From assembly GCA_018433245.1 (NCBI GenBank), contig JAHDRN010000025.1, positions 1-51,508 of the forward strand: a stretch of DNA of 51,508 nucleotides. The letters are read 5' to 3'. Both the position numbers and the translations under genes were made by a program. Source of the DNA: Candidatus Proruminimicrobium quisquiliarum (lineage in GTDB: Bacteria > Elusimicrobiota > Endomicrobiia > Endomicrobiales > Endomicrobiaceae). Position 1 is the stretch's first letter, and each line of letters starts with the position of its first letter. The notes below the pieces were generated by a model, which had not been told where the DNA came from, searched no databases, and worked only from the letters and a program-made list of their open reading frames with translations. This document shows positions 7,664 to 15,838 of this stretch, piece after piece.

Positions 7664-8359
7664 TTAATTATTATCCTTAAATTTTTCAATATCATTCTGT
7701 TTTCCTACAACTACTAAAATATCATGTTCTAAAATATCGTCTTCCGGTCCGGGAGCGACATTAACCTCTTCAACTATATCCGTCTTTCCTTCATCGTTTA
7801 TAAAAGGAGTCTGTCTTTTTATGGCTATTACGTTTAATCCGTGTTTGTTTCTTATTCCGGATTCTTTTATTGTTTTTCCGCAAAAATCTTTAGGAGCCAG
7901 TATTTCAACAAGATTGTAATCTTTTGAAAATTCAATCTGTTCCAAAATATTCGGAGACACCATGCTGTCGGCAAGTTTTTCCGCCATTTCAAGTTCGGGA
8001 TATACTACTTTATCGGCTCCGATTTTTGCCGCTATTTTTGAATGCCATTGGCTTACGCATTTTACAACAACGTTTTTTACTCCGAAATCTTTAACTATAA
8101 GCGTCGCGAGAATGCTTGTTTCAATATCTTCGCCTATTGAAATAATCACGGTATCGCAGTCTTTGACGCCTGCGTTTTCAAGCGATTTTTCATCCGTGGC
8201 GTCGGCAACGATCGCCTGCGTTACGGAATCGCTTATTTTATTGACGATTGTTTCATCAATATCTATCGCCAAAACCTGAGCATTTTTTTTAAACAGTTCT
8301 TTGGCAATGCTTGATCCGAAAGTTCCAAGACCGATTACTCCGAATTGTTTTTTTGCCAT
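7664..8359 (-). CDS. ktrA: Ktr/Trk potassium uptake regulatory subunit
   Basis: This 231-residue protein has an N-terminal RCK Rossmann domain (GVIGLGTFGSSIAKEL; acidic residue after strand 2 in AIDIDE) and a C-terminal TrkA-C domain from about residue 140. One RCK plus one TrkA-C matches KtrA (about 220 aa) rather than the doubled TrkA of enterics. Family knowledge says it forms a cytoplasmic ring that binds ATP/ADP or NAD(H) and gates the KtrB channel. A strong GGAG ribosome site precedes ATG 8359. It lies 11 bp downstream of the membrane subunit gene, with which it should be cotranscribed. Confidence 0.92.
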   Translation of the reverse strand: MAKKQFGVIGLGTFGSSIAKELFKKNAQVLAIDIDETIVNKISDSVTQAIVADATDEKSLENAGVKDCDTVIISIGEDIETSILATLIVKDFGVKNVVVKCVSQWHSKIAAKIGADKVVYPELEMAEKLADSMVSPNILEQIEFSKDYNLVEILAPKDFCGKTIKESGIRNKHGLNVIAIKRQTPFINDEGKTDIVEEVNVAPGPEDDILEHDILVVVGKQNDIEKFKDNN

Positions 8360-8370
8360 AGATTCTCCTT

Positions 8371-9690
8371 TTAGGCTATAAGCACTTTTGCATCAGGATA
8401 TTTTATGTTACCCTGCATGGATTTGCTGTTCATTAAATATATAAGAACGGTTACCGTTCCGACTCTTCCTATAAACATTGACAATATCAGCACTATTCTT
8501 CCTATATCCGATACTGATGACGTAATTCCGAGCGAAAGACCAACAGTGCAGCATGCGGATACCGATTCAAATATGACTTTAAGCGGCTCAAGATTTCTTT
8601 CAGTCCAAAGCAACGCAGTCATAGACGCCAAAACAAAAGCAGCCATCAATATAAATACAGCCAAAGATTTTTTGATTAAATCAATATCAATATTTCTTCC
8701 GGCAAAAGGATATGAAGAGTCGCCTTTTAAAAGGCTTCTTACAAATACAAAGATCAAAGGAAGCGTTGTTATCTTAACGCCTCCGGCCGTACTTCCGGGG
8801 CCTGCGCCTATAAACATAAGTATAATTATAACAAATGCTCCGAAATTTGTTATTAATCCGGTAGGGATTGAGTTAAATCCCGCGGTTCTGGCGCTTACTA
8901 TTTGAAAAAAAGCATTATTCGTCATGTAAAACCATGAATTATCGTTTAGAGACAATGCTATAAATTCGCTTAAAAAGAAAGAACAAAAACCTAAAACTAT
9001 AAGTCCGGCCGTCATCCACAGAACAACTTTTGAATGGAACGTCAGCCTTATATTTTTGCCTCTGAATTTGTCAATCAAGTCAACAAGCACAAAAAAACCG
9101 AGTCCGCCTAAAATTATAAGTAAGGCAAGCGTATACAACAACGGCGCATTTTGCGAAAAGCCTTCAAGATTTGTTGAAAATACGCTGAATCCGGCGTTAC
9201 AGAATGCCGAAATGGAATGAAATAACGCATAATATGCGGATTGGCCGAGAGGATAAGTTTTTAAAAAAATAAATGTTAAAACAACCGCTCCGGCTAATTC
9301 TATTCCAAGTGAAATCAGTATTATTTTTGTTAACAGTTTAAATAATTCATTGAAGGAGCTTATATCAAAAAGTTCCTGCATTATTTTTCTGTCTTTTAAA
9401 GCTATTTTACCGAGCAAAATACCTATACCCGTTGAAACCAACATGTATCCGAGTCCGCCTACCTGTATCAGGAACAATATAACCCATTGACCGAAAGTTG
9501 TATAGTAAGTCCCTATGTCAACAACGGATAACCCCGTCACGCATACCGCTGAAGTGGCGGTAAAAAGACAGGTTAACACCGAAAAAACGGCTCCGCTTTG
9601 TCTTGAAAAAGGCAGACATAACAACAGCGTTCCTATTAATATGACAGCTGTGAAAAATAATATTATCGCCCTTACAGGTGACGAATTCAT
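8371..9690 (-). CDS. ktrB: Ktr/Trk potassium uptake membrane subunit
   Basis: This 439-residue polytopic protein has the four pseudo-repeats of the TrkH/KtrB superfamily. The selectivity-filter glycines are visible in TGLS (near residue 54), NAGFS, TAGFN and TVGLS. The length fits KtrB. It takes up K+ (often Na+-coupled) across the inner membrane together with KtrA. The start at ATG 9690 lies 7 bp after the rplT stop and has no clear Shine-Dalgarno sequence, suggesting reinitiation from rplT. Finding it inside a translation operon is unusual. Confidence 0.93.
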   Translation of the reverse strand: MNSSPVRAIILFFTAVILIGTLLLCLPFSRQSGAVFSVLTCLFTATSAVCVTGLSVVDIGTYYTTFGQWVILFLIQVGGLGYMLVSTGIGILLGKIALKDRKIMQELFDISSFNELFKLLTKIILISLGIELAGAVVLTFIFLKTYPLGQSAYYALFHSISAFCNAGFSVFSTNLEGFSQNAPLLYTLALLIILGGLGFFVLVDLIDKFRGKNIRLTFHSKVVLWMTAGLIVLGFCSFFLSEFIALSLNDNSWFYMTNNAFFQIVSARTAGFNSIPTGLITNFGAFVIIILMFIGAGPGSTAGGVKITTLPLIFVFVRSLLKGDSSYPFAGRNIDIDLIKKSLAVFILMAAFVLASMTALLWTERNLEPLKVIFESVSACCTVGLSLGITSSVSDIGRIVLILSMFIGRVGTVTVLIYLMNSKSMQGNIKYPDAKVLIA

Positions 9691-9697
9691 TTTTTAA

Positions 9698-10045
9698 TTA
9701 AGAAGCTTTTGCAATCTCAACAAGCTGTTTAAACGTGGCGTTATCGTTTATCGCTATTTCCGCAAGCATTTTTCTGTCAATTATAACATTAGCTTTTCTC
9801 AATCCTGAAATAAATCTGTTATAAGACATGCCTTCTTCTCTTACGGCGGCATTAAGTCTTACTATCCACATACTTCTGAAAGTTCCTTTGCGGTCCTTTC
9901 TGTCATTATATGCATAAACAAGAGACTTTTCAACCTGCTGAATAACCATTCTCCAACGGTTTTTCTTTGTCGCATAATAGCCTTTGGCAAGTCTGAATGT
10001 TTTTTTCTTTCTTTGTCTTGTATAAACAACGCTTTTTGCTCTCAT
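9698..10045 (-). CDS. rplT: 50S ribosomal protein L20
   Basis: The 115-residue length is standard. The basic N-terminal tail (RQRKKKTFRLAKGYY) and the conserved core (RDRKGTFRSMWIVRLNAAVR, YNRFISGLRKA) identify L20, a primary 23S rRNA binder needed early in 50S assembly. In other bacteria L20 also represses the infC-rpmI-rplT operon by binding its mRNA. AAGGGAG precedes ATG 10045. It is third in the infC operon. Confidence 0.98.
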   Translation of the reverse strand: MRAKSVVYTRQRKKKTFRLAKGYYATKKNRWRMVIQQVEKSLVYAYNDRKDRKGTFRSMWIVRLNAAVREEGMSYNRFISGLRKANVIIDRKMLAEIAINDNATFKQLVEIAKAS

Positions 10046-10086
10046 TTTATATCTCCCTTTGAGTTTGCTCTAATTAAAAATTTTTA

Positions 10087-10287
10087 TTAAACGGAATAAG
10101 GCATAAATTTCTTCATTCTGTTCATATCCGTATCATTTACTATATCTGATTTTCTGAGCGCTCTTCCTTTTTTTGACTTCATTCCGGTCAATAAATGTCT
10201 CTGGCCGGGTTTTTTATACTTTATTTTACCTGTGCCGGTAACCTTAAACCTTTTTTTTGCGCCGCTGTGGGTTTTCATTTTAGGCAT
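10087..10287 (-). CDS. rpmI: 50S ribosomal protein L35
   Basis: This 66-residue basic protein begins [21 protein letters not shown], the L35 signature, and includes [17 protein letters not shown]. Its start overlaps the end of infC by 8 bp, and an AGAGGAG ribosome site lies inside infC, as in the conserved infC-rpmI-rplT arrangement. It is part of the 50S subunit. Confidence 0.98.
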   Translation of the reverse strand: MPKMKTHSGAKKRFKVTGTGKIKYKKPGQRHLLTGMKSKKGRALRKSDIVNDTDMNRMKKFMPYSV

Positions 10288-10837
10288 TTTTTATCTCCTC
10301 TTTATTATTTTTATTTTTTGATTCTTTTTTTCTCGGATTTAAAGTAAGAAAAGATCTTGTTCCCATTGAAGAAATCCTTCCTTCCGCGCCTGCGATATCT
10401 GAAACCTGTTCTTTTACTTTCTCTAAAATGGCAAATCCTAAATCTTTATGCTGCATTTCTCTTCCGGAAAACATAACCGTCAGCTGTACGTTGTCTCCGT
10501 CGGTTAAGAATTCTCTGATTCTTTTAATTTTTACGTCCAAATCATGTTCGGCGATTCTTGTTCTTAAACGAACTTCTTTTAATTGTATGGTTTTTTGTTT
10601 TTTTCTGGATTCTTTTTCTTTTTTTGCAATCTCATAACGGAATTTTGAAAATTCGGTTATTTTGCATACCGGGGGTTTTGCCATCGGTGAAATTTCAATC
10701 AAATCTTTTCCCGCAGCCTGCGCCCGCGACAATGCTTCTGCAATAGGAACAATTCCCGCCGCAACTCCGTTTTCGTCAATAAGTCTTACTTCAGGAACTC
10801 TTATGTACTGGTTAGTACGATATCTCCTAGTATCTAT
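10280..10837 (-). CDS. infC: Translation initiation factor IF-3, probable AUA start
   Basis: The obvious ATG-type start at 10732 would remove much of the N domain. Reading upstream in frame gives [18 protein letters not shown], the conserved IF-3 N-terminus. The first sensible start is ATA at 10835-10837, preceded by GGGAGG at 5-base spacing. No ATG, GTG or TTG in frame fits. The product is then 185 residues, a normal IF-3 length, with the N domain, a basic linker ([11 protein letters not shown]) and the C domain binding the 30S subunit. Noncanonical infC starts (AUU, AUC, AUA) are known from other bacteria and give autoregulation, because IF-3 itself rejects such codons. It leads the operon; a structured leader precedes it. 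Confidence 0.93.
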   Translation of the reverse strand: MDTRRYRTNQYIRVPEVRLIDENGVAAGIVPIAEALSRAQAAGKDLIEISPMAKPPVCKITEFSKFRYEIAKKEKESRKKQKTIQLKEVRLRTRIAEHDLDVKIKRIREFLTDGDNVQLTVMFSGREMQHKDLGFAILEKVKEQVSDIAGAEGRISSMGTRSFLTLNPRKKESKNKNNKEEIKNA

Positions 10838-10990
10838 GACATCCTCCCTGTAGTTTTAGCTACATAAAAATAAAAAATAGAACGGATAAAAACCCGTCCC
10901 ATACGATATAACAAACGCTATACAATATATATTTAACCTTTTTCCCAGAGGGTGAAGGTGAGCCGGGACGGCTGCTTCAATATCCAACTT
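10838..10990 (-). promoter_or_regulatory. infC operon leader with attenuator-like alternative folds
   Basis: The roughly 150-nt leader (- strand) holds three stems. P1 is AGCCG-TCC-CGGCT at 10961-10973. P2 is ACCTT...AAGGT with an inner CCC/GGG at 10936-10959. P3 is ACGGG/TCCGT at 10882-10897, followed by the T-rich tract at 10865-10879, which is a terminator. CCGTCCC within P1 (forward 10965-10971) is also perfectly complementary over 7 bp to GGGACGG overlapping P3 (forward 10894-10900). That long-range pair would disrupt both P1 and the terminator. The layout fits an L20-type or similar attenuation leader; the ligand is inferred only from operon content. Confidence 0.65.
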
Positions 10991-10996
10991 TGCAGT

Positions 10997-11025
10997 ATTC
11001 TATATAAAATATATTAAATTGTCAA
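10997..11025 (-). promoter_or_regulatory. Promoter of infC operon
   Basis: On the - strand, TTGACA (11025-11020) is separated by exactly 17 bp from TAGAAT (11002-10997). Expected start near 10990. This is a near-consensus sigma-70 promoter. Its -35 shares the same bases as the -35 of the divergent promoter. Confidence 0.8.
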
Positions 11026-11047
11026 TATTTGTTATATTTGATAAAAT
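11019..11047 (+). promoter_or_regulatory. Promoter of LPS gene run, back-to-back with infC promoter
   Basis: TTGTCA (11019-11024), a 17-bp spacer, then TAAAAT (11042-11047). Expected start near 11054, leaving about 30 nt before the first ATG. The -35 lies on the same heptamer TTGTCAA as the opposing promoter. Confidence 0.7.
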
Positions 11048-11083
11048 ACGAAACGGCATTTACTTTAATTTATCGGAAAAACT

Positions 11084-12049
11084 ATGAAAATTTTAATTGT
11101 CAAACCCAGTTCTTTCGGAGATATTATACAGGCAAATCCAATATTACAGGCTGTTAAAACGGTATGGCCCGTAAGTAAAATAGACTGGCTTGTTTTTAAA
11201 CAATGGGAACAGGTTGTAAAATTATTTCCCAACGTAAATAATGTAAAAGTTTGGGATAAAGACGGCGGAATAAAAGCTTTTTTTGATATTTTGAAAGAAT
11301 GCAATAAAGAAAATTACGATATTGCCATAGATTTACAGGGGCTTTTGAGAACCGCATTGTTTACAAGACTGTTGAAGGCAAAACAGAAAATCGGGGTAAG
11401 CGGAATGAAAGAATTCAGCTGGCTTCTTATCAAACAGCCTTATAAAAGAGATCCAAAACAAAATGCCGTTATCAGAAATTTAAAGTCTTTAACGTATCTT
11501 ACCGGACAGCAGTACCGTGTTGAATTTAAAATTAAAACGGAAGATAATACCGATGTTTTTGAAAAATACAAAATAAAAAATGATGAAAAAGTTATAGCTT
11601 TTGTGCCGTTTTCAAGAGGTAAAACAAAAAATTGGAACGTACAGAATTATTTAAAACTTGCCGGGATGATAAAAAAATATGACGACGTTAAAATTATTGT
11701 TTTAGGTTCAAAAAACGATTACGGTAAACTAAGGTCTAAATATACCGTTGATTTATGCGGAAGGACTGACATAAGCGGATTAGCCGATATTTTAAAAAGA
11801 TGCGCTTGTGTTGTCGGCGGAGACACCGGCCCGATGCACCTTGCAAACGCGATTGGAATAAAAAGTCTTTTTATATTCGGAGGATCGGACATTAACGAGA
11901 CGGCTCCGTACGGCGGAAATTCAATAGTTTTAAATTCCGGATTAAAATGCAGTCCGTGCAGGGGCAGATGCAAATATACTATTGAAAGATGTCTTGAAGA
12001 AATAAAACCCAAAACGGTATTTGAAAACATAAAAAAATGGATAAAATAA
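11084..12049 (+). CDS. Heptosyltransferase-like glycosyltransferase, family GT9 (first)
   Basis: This 321-residue protein begins MKILIVKPSSFGDIIQANPIL, the KPSSLGD donor-binding start of ADP-heptose:LPS heptosyltransferases (WaaC/WaaF, GT9). The C-terminal half carries VVGGDTGPMHLANAIGIKSLFIFG, the other family signature, then clustered cysteines (CSPCRGRC). It should add heptose to the Kdo-lipid A core on the cytoplasmic face. It is the first gene of a long + run and overlaps the next GT9 gene by 13 bp. Acceptor (first or second heptose) cannot be told. Confidence 0.88.
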   Translation: MKILIVKPSSFGDIIQANPILQAVKTVWPVSKIDWLVFKQWEQVVKLFPNVNNVKVWDKDGGIKAFFDILKECNKENYDIAIDLQGLLRTALFTRLLKAKQKIGVSGMKEFSWLLIKQPYKRDPKQNAVIRNLKSLTYLTGQQYRVEFKIKTEDNTDVFEKYKIKNDEKVIAFVPFSRGKTKNWNVQNYLKLAGMIKKYDDVKIIVLGSKNDYGKLRSKYTVDLCGRTDISGLADILKRCACVVGGDTGPMHLANAIGIKSLFIFGGSDINETAPYGGNSIVLNSGLKCSPCRGRCKYTIERCLEEIKPKTVFENIKKWIK

Positions 12050-12978
12050 TTTTATTTCATATGAATCAATTGGGCGATTTGTTGTTTTCTCTGCCCGTAT
12101 TGAAAGCAGTAAGAGAACAATATCCCGATATAAAAATTTATTCCGTTGTCAGGCCGAATTTAGCCGGTCTTTTGAAATCTGCAAAACTTACCGATAAAAT
12201 TTTTATAAAAGAAAAGAATTTTTTTAAAAGAATAAAATTGATAAAAGATATAAGAAAAGAAAATATCAATACGGCGTTTCTTTTTTCGGAATCTCCCGAA
12301 AGTTTGATAACGGCGTTTTGTTGCGGGATAAAAAACAGGGCCGGATTTCAAACGTCAAGCTTAAATTTTTTATTAACGCTTAAAGCCGGTAAAACCGGCG
12401 TTCCTTCTCTGAAAAACAATATAAATCTTGCCAAAACTGCCGGAATTGACAACGTAAAAACAGATTATACGGGCATTATAAAAGCGGGAGTTCAAAGCGG
12501 TAAAAACGCGGATAAATGGCTTGCCGATAATAATTTGAGAGAAAAAGATTTTATAATCATATCGGTCGGAGCAAGCGCAAGACGCAAGGATAAATGTCTT
12601 AAAAATGAAGTTTGGGTTGAAACGATTGATAAATTGCATGAAATGGATAAAAATGTTGTAATAATAGGGGCAAAATGGGAAAAGGAATACATTAAATCAA
12701 TAACTGTAAAATGTAAAAAAGAACCTAAAATATACTGCCCCGAAAACGGTTTGGAAGATATGGCGGGCTTTATAGAAAAAGCCGGATTTTTTATAGGTAT
12801 AGATTCGGGGCTTATGCATTTGTCGGCAAGTTTGGGAATAAGATGCATAGCATTATACGGCGCTACAGATCCCGGACAGATAGGCCCGCAGCCTTTGGAA
12901 AAACATATTATAATTAAAAAAAATACTACAAAAGATATTGTTTCAAATGATATAATTGAACAGATAAAAAATTTATAA
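12037..12978 (+). CDS. Heptosyltransferase-like glycosyltransferase, family GT9 (second)
   Basis: This 313-residue paralogue of the preceding enzyme begins HMNQLGDLLFSLPVLKAV and has the signature GIDSGLMHLSASLGIRCIALYGATDPGQIGP. Two GT9 genes in tandem suggest successive heptose additions in LPS core assembly, consistent with gmhB downstream. It starts inside the 3' end of the first GT9 gene. Confidence 0.87.
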   Translation: MDKIILFHMNQLGDLLFSLPVLKAVREQYPDIKIYSVVRPNLAGLLKSAKLTDKIFIKEKNFFKRIKLIKDIRKENINTAFLFSESPESLITAFCCGIKNRAGFQTSSLNFLLTLKAGKTGVPSLKNNINLAKTAGIDNVKTDYTGIIKAGVQSGKNADKWLADNNLREKDFIIISVGASARRKDKCLKNEVWVETIDKLHEMDKNVVIIGAKWEKEYIKSITVKCKKEPKIYCPENGLEDMAGFIEKAGFFIGIDSGLMHLSASLGIRCIALYGATDPGQIGPQPLEKHIIIKKNTTKDIVSNDIIEQIKNL

Positions 12979-13010
12979 TCCGCATACATTAATAATAAGA
13001 GGTAAAATTA

Positions 13011-13721
13011 ATGAAATATTCAAATTACAGAAGTATATTCAGAATGTATGAATATATACAGCCTTTTTTAAAATATTCAACTCCCGTTGAAGAGTTATTG
13101 CCGGGTAATAATGTTTTGGTAATCGCGCCTCATCAGGACGACGAATCAATAGGATGCGGCGGCACGATAATAAAACACGTAAAAAACGGCGGGCATCTTG
13201 AAATAGTTTTCTGCACATCGGATAATGACAGAGCGTCCGAAACAGCCGAAGCGGCAAAAATTCTCGGATCAAGCGTAAATCATTTTCTTCAGTTTGAAGT
13301 TGGAACTTTGCATTCAATGGAGTCGGCTTTGGCGTCAAGATTTAATAAGGTATTTGAAAAATATTTGCCTGATATTATTTTTCTTCCGTTTATGCTTGAT
13401 AATCACGCAGACCATATAGCAATATCAAGAGCGTTTGCCGTTGCGTATAAAAAAAATCCGACAGACTGTCTTATATACGCATATCCGGTATGGGGAACTT
13501 TAATGCCGAACGTCATATCTGATATATCGGGAGTATGGGAAGACAAAAAAAAGGCTGTAGAATGTTACAAGTCCCAAACAGCTACAAGGGATTACGTTAA
13601 AATGTGTTCGTCAATTGCACAGTTTTGGGCTGTTGTTAAAGGTAAAAATATTGAATATGCCGAGACATTTTTTAAAGCCACTTCAAAAGAATATGTTTCT
13701 CTTATTAAAAGAGTTTTATAA
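13011..13721 (+). CDS. PIG-L family deacetylase
   Basis: This 236-residue protein has the zinc motif APHQDDE (His41, Asp43, Asp44) and the second His motif NHADH of the PIG-L/LmbE family of N-acetylglucosaminyl deacetylases. In this context it probably deacetylates a sugar of the LPS core or a linked glycan; the substrate is inferred from neighbours. AGAGG lies upstream of ATG 13011. Three bp separate it from the next gene. Confidence 0.9.
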   Translation: MKYSNYRSIFRMYEYIQPFLKYSTPVEELLPGNNVLVIAPHQDDESIGCGGTIIKHVKNGGHLEIVFCTSDNDRASETAEAAKILGSSVNHFLQFEVGTLHSMESALASRFNKVFEKYLPDIIFLPFMLDNHADHIAISRAFAVAYKKNPTDCLIYAYPVWGTLMPNVISDISGVWEDKKKAVECYKSQTATRDYVKMCSSIAQFWAVVKGKNIEYAETFFKATSKEYVSLIKRVL

Positions 13722-13724
13722 TTT

Positions 13725-14828
13725 ATGAACAGAAAAAAAGTTTTATTTATCTTTTCGTCATTTTCTTTCGGCGGAGCCGAAAAGATGACGGCCGCGGCGG
13801 CCGTCGCTTTAAACAAATACAGTCCGGATTTTAAAGCCGTTATGGCCGCTCCCAAAGACAGCAGTCTGAATAAATATTCAAAAGAAAAAGATATTGAAAC
13901 GTTTGATTTTGAGTGCCGCGGTACTTTTACTCCTTCGGGAATATTTAGTCTTATAAAAATTATCCGGAAAGAAAAAATATCAATAATTCACGTTAAACAG
14001 GGAAAATTATTTTGGACGGCCCTTTTTATGAAAATATTTTTTCCTTCCGTAAAAGTCGTTCTTCACAGAACGCAGGATACCAGACATAAGTGGTATTCCA
14101 GATACCATTACAGATTCGCGGATAAAGTTCTTACGGTTTCTGAAGCGATAAGAAAAAATATAATTAATATAGACGGAGCGCCTGAAAAAAACGTTAAAAC
14201 TCTTTATAACGGTTTTGATTTTGAGTCTTTCACAAAAGATACGGATGCTTCCGATGTTATAAAAGAATGCGGTTTGGAAAATAAAATGGTTATAGGAACG
14301 GTCGGGGCAATGGTGTCGCTTGAGGGAAAAGGACAGACATACCTGATTGACGCGGTTGCAGAAATAAGAACCCAATATCCTAATTTGGCGTGTCTTTTGA
14401 TAGGAGACGGACCCGGCAGAAAAGAACAGGAAAAATATGCCGAAATAAGCGGAGCCGGAGATATTGTAATTTTCGCCGGTTATAAAAAAAATGTGGCTAA
14501 ATACATAAACGTAATGGATATTTTTTGTTTATTGTCATGCGATACGGAAGGATTCGGCAACGTGAATGTGGAAGCGCAGGCTTTGGCAAAACCGGTTATA
14601 ACAACAAATATAGGCGGAATTCCTGAAACAGTCATAGCAAATAAAACAGCTTTAATTATTAAACCAAGAGATGTCAAAGCTCTTACAGATGCAATAAAAA
14701 AACTCTTGGAGGACAAAAATTTAGCTTTGAATATGGGGATTGAAGGCAAAAAATTTGTTGAGAATCAATTTCCAGATAAAAAAATGGTTGAGAATCTATC
14801 CGAAATTTACAGAGAAATTTTACAATGA
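13725..14828 (+). CDS. Glycosyltransferase family 4
   Basis: This 367-residue GT-B fold enzyme shows the N-terminal SFGGAEKM loop, a middle SEAIRKNI helix, and the C-terminal nucleotide-sugar motif TEGFGNVNVEAQALAKPVI followed by GGIPETV. It is a retaining transferase, probably acting in LPS core or O-chain assembly given its place between the deacetylase and lpxK. It overlaps lpxK by 4 bp (ATGA). Confidence 0.92.
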   Translation: MNRKKVLFIFSSFSFGGAEKMTAAAAVALNKYSPDFKAVMAAPKDSSLNKYSKEKDIETFDFECRGTFTPSGIFSLIKIIRKEKISIIHVKQGKLFWTALFMKIFFPSVKVVLHRTQDTRHKWYSRYHYRFADKVLTVSEAIRKNIINIDGAPEKNVKTLYNGFDFESFTKDTDASDVIKECGLENKMVIGTVGAMVSLEGKGQTYLIDAVAEIRTQYPNLACLLIGDGPGRKEQEKYAEISGAGDIVIFAGYKKNVAKYINVMDIFCLLSCDTEGFGNVNVEAQALAKPVITTNIGGIPETVIANKTALIIKPRDVKALTDAIKKLLEDKNLALNMGIEGKKFVENQFPDKKMVENLSEIYREILQ

Positions 14829-15838
14829 AAAAATTTTTATATCCGTTGTCTTTTATTTATAACATTATATCCGAATTGAACAGAAAAATTACAAAATCGG
14901 TTAAATTGGATAAACCTGTTATAAGCGTGGGCAATATAACCTGGGGAGGAAGTGCTAAAACCCCTGTTGTTGTAGAAGTTGTAAAATATATTCTATCATT
15001 AAAAAAAACGCCTGTTGTTCTGTCAAGGGGATATGGAAGAAAAATTGTAACAAAAAATTCTGTTATTGTAAGAGATACAAATAAAATATTAAGCAGTCTT
15101 GAAATGGCAGGCGATGAACCGTATATGGTTGCACAAAAAATTTCGTGTCCCGTTATTGTGGGAGCGAACAGAGTAAAATCTGCGGAAGTTGCAAAAAAAT
15201 TTAATCCGGATGTTTTTGTTTTAGATGACGGATTTCAACACTGGAAATTAAAAAGAGATTTAGATATTGTCTGCGTAAACGCAGCAAATCCTTTCGGCAA
15301 TGAAATGATAATACCGGCAGGCATTTTAAGAGAAAGTTTGGATGCTTTAAAAAGAGCCGGAATAGTAATAATTACAAATTCGGATTTGGTGACGAAAGAG
15401 CGGCTTGAACTGCTTGACGGAAGGATATACGATATTACGGGCAAAAAAAGTCTGAAGGCTTGCTATGGTAATTTCAAATTAAAAAACATGTATGACAATT
15501 CTTTTGTCAGACCTGAGGTTTTTAATAAAAATATTTTTACGGTCTGTGCGATAGGTTCTCCGGATAATTTTAAAAACAGCATAATAAAACTGGGATTAAA
15601 AATAAAAAAAGAATTTGTTTTCCGGGATCATTACGGATATTCTGCAAACGATATTGAAAAAATATATAAACAAATGTCGGATTCCGACATTATTCTTACC
15701 ACCGAAAAAGACGGAATAAAAATAAAAGAAATTATAAACGACGGAATAAAGAAAAAAATATTTACTTTGTCCGGAGAAATAATTTTTAATTTTGGAAAAG
15801 AAAAGTTTGAAGAAAAAATAGCGGAGATTTTGCGATGA
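14825..15838 (+). CDS. lpxK: Lipid A 4'-kinase (tetraacyldisaccharide 4'-kinase)
   Basis: This 337-residue protein matches LpxK, which phosphorylates the 4' position of the lipid A disaccharide at the inner membrane. Motifs are VISVGNITWGGSAKTPVV, VLSRGYGRK, GDEPYMVAQ and VLDDGFQHWKL. The P-loop reads GGSAKTP (residues 41-47) where most LpxK proteins have GG(T/S)GKT, so an Ala replaces the second-to-last Gly. Lys45 and Thr46 are kept, so it may still be active. Most LpxK proteins have an N-terminal membrane helix; here the first about 20 residues are moderately hydrophobic. It overlaps both neighbours by 4 bp. Confidence 0.93.
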   Translation: MKKFLYPLSFIYNIISELNRKITKSVKLDKPVISVGNITWGGSAKTPVVVEVVKYILSLKKTPVVLSRGYGRKIVTKNSVIVRDTNKILSSLEMAGDEPYMVAQKISCPVIVGANRVKSAEVAKKFNPDVFVLDDGFQHWKLKRDLDIVCVNAANPFGNEMIIPAGILRESLDALKRAGIVIITNSDLVTKERLELLDGRIYDITGKKSLKACYGNFKLKNMYDNSFVRPEVFNKNIFTVCAIGSPDNFKNSIIKLGLKIKKEFVFRDHYGYSANDIEKIYKQMSDSDIILTTEKDGIKIKEIINDGIKKKIFTLSGEIIFNFGKEKFEEKIAEILR

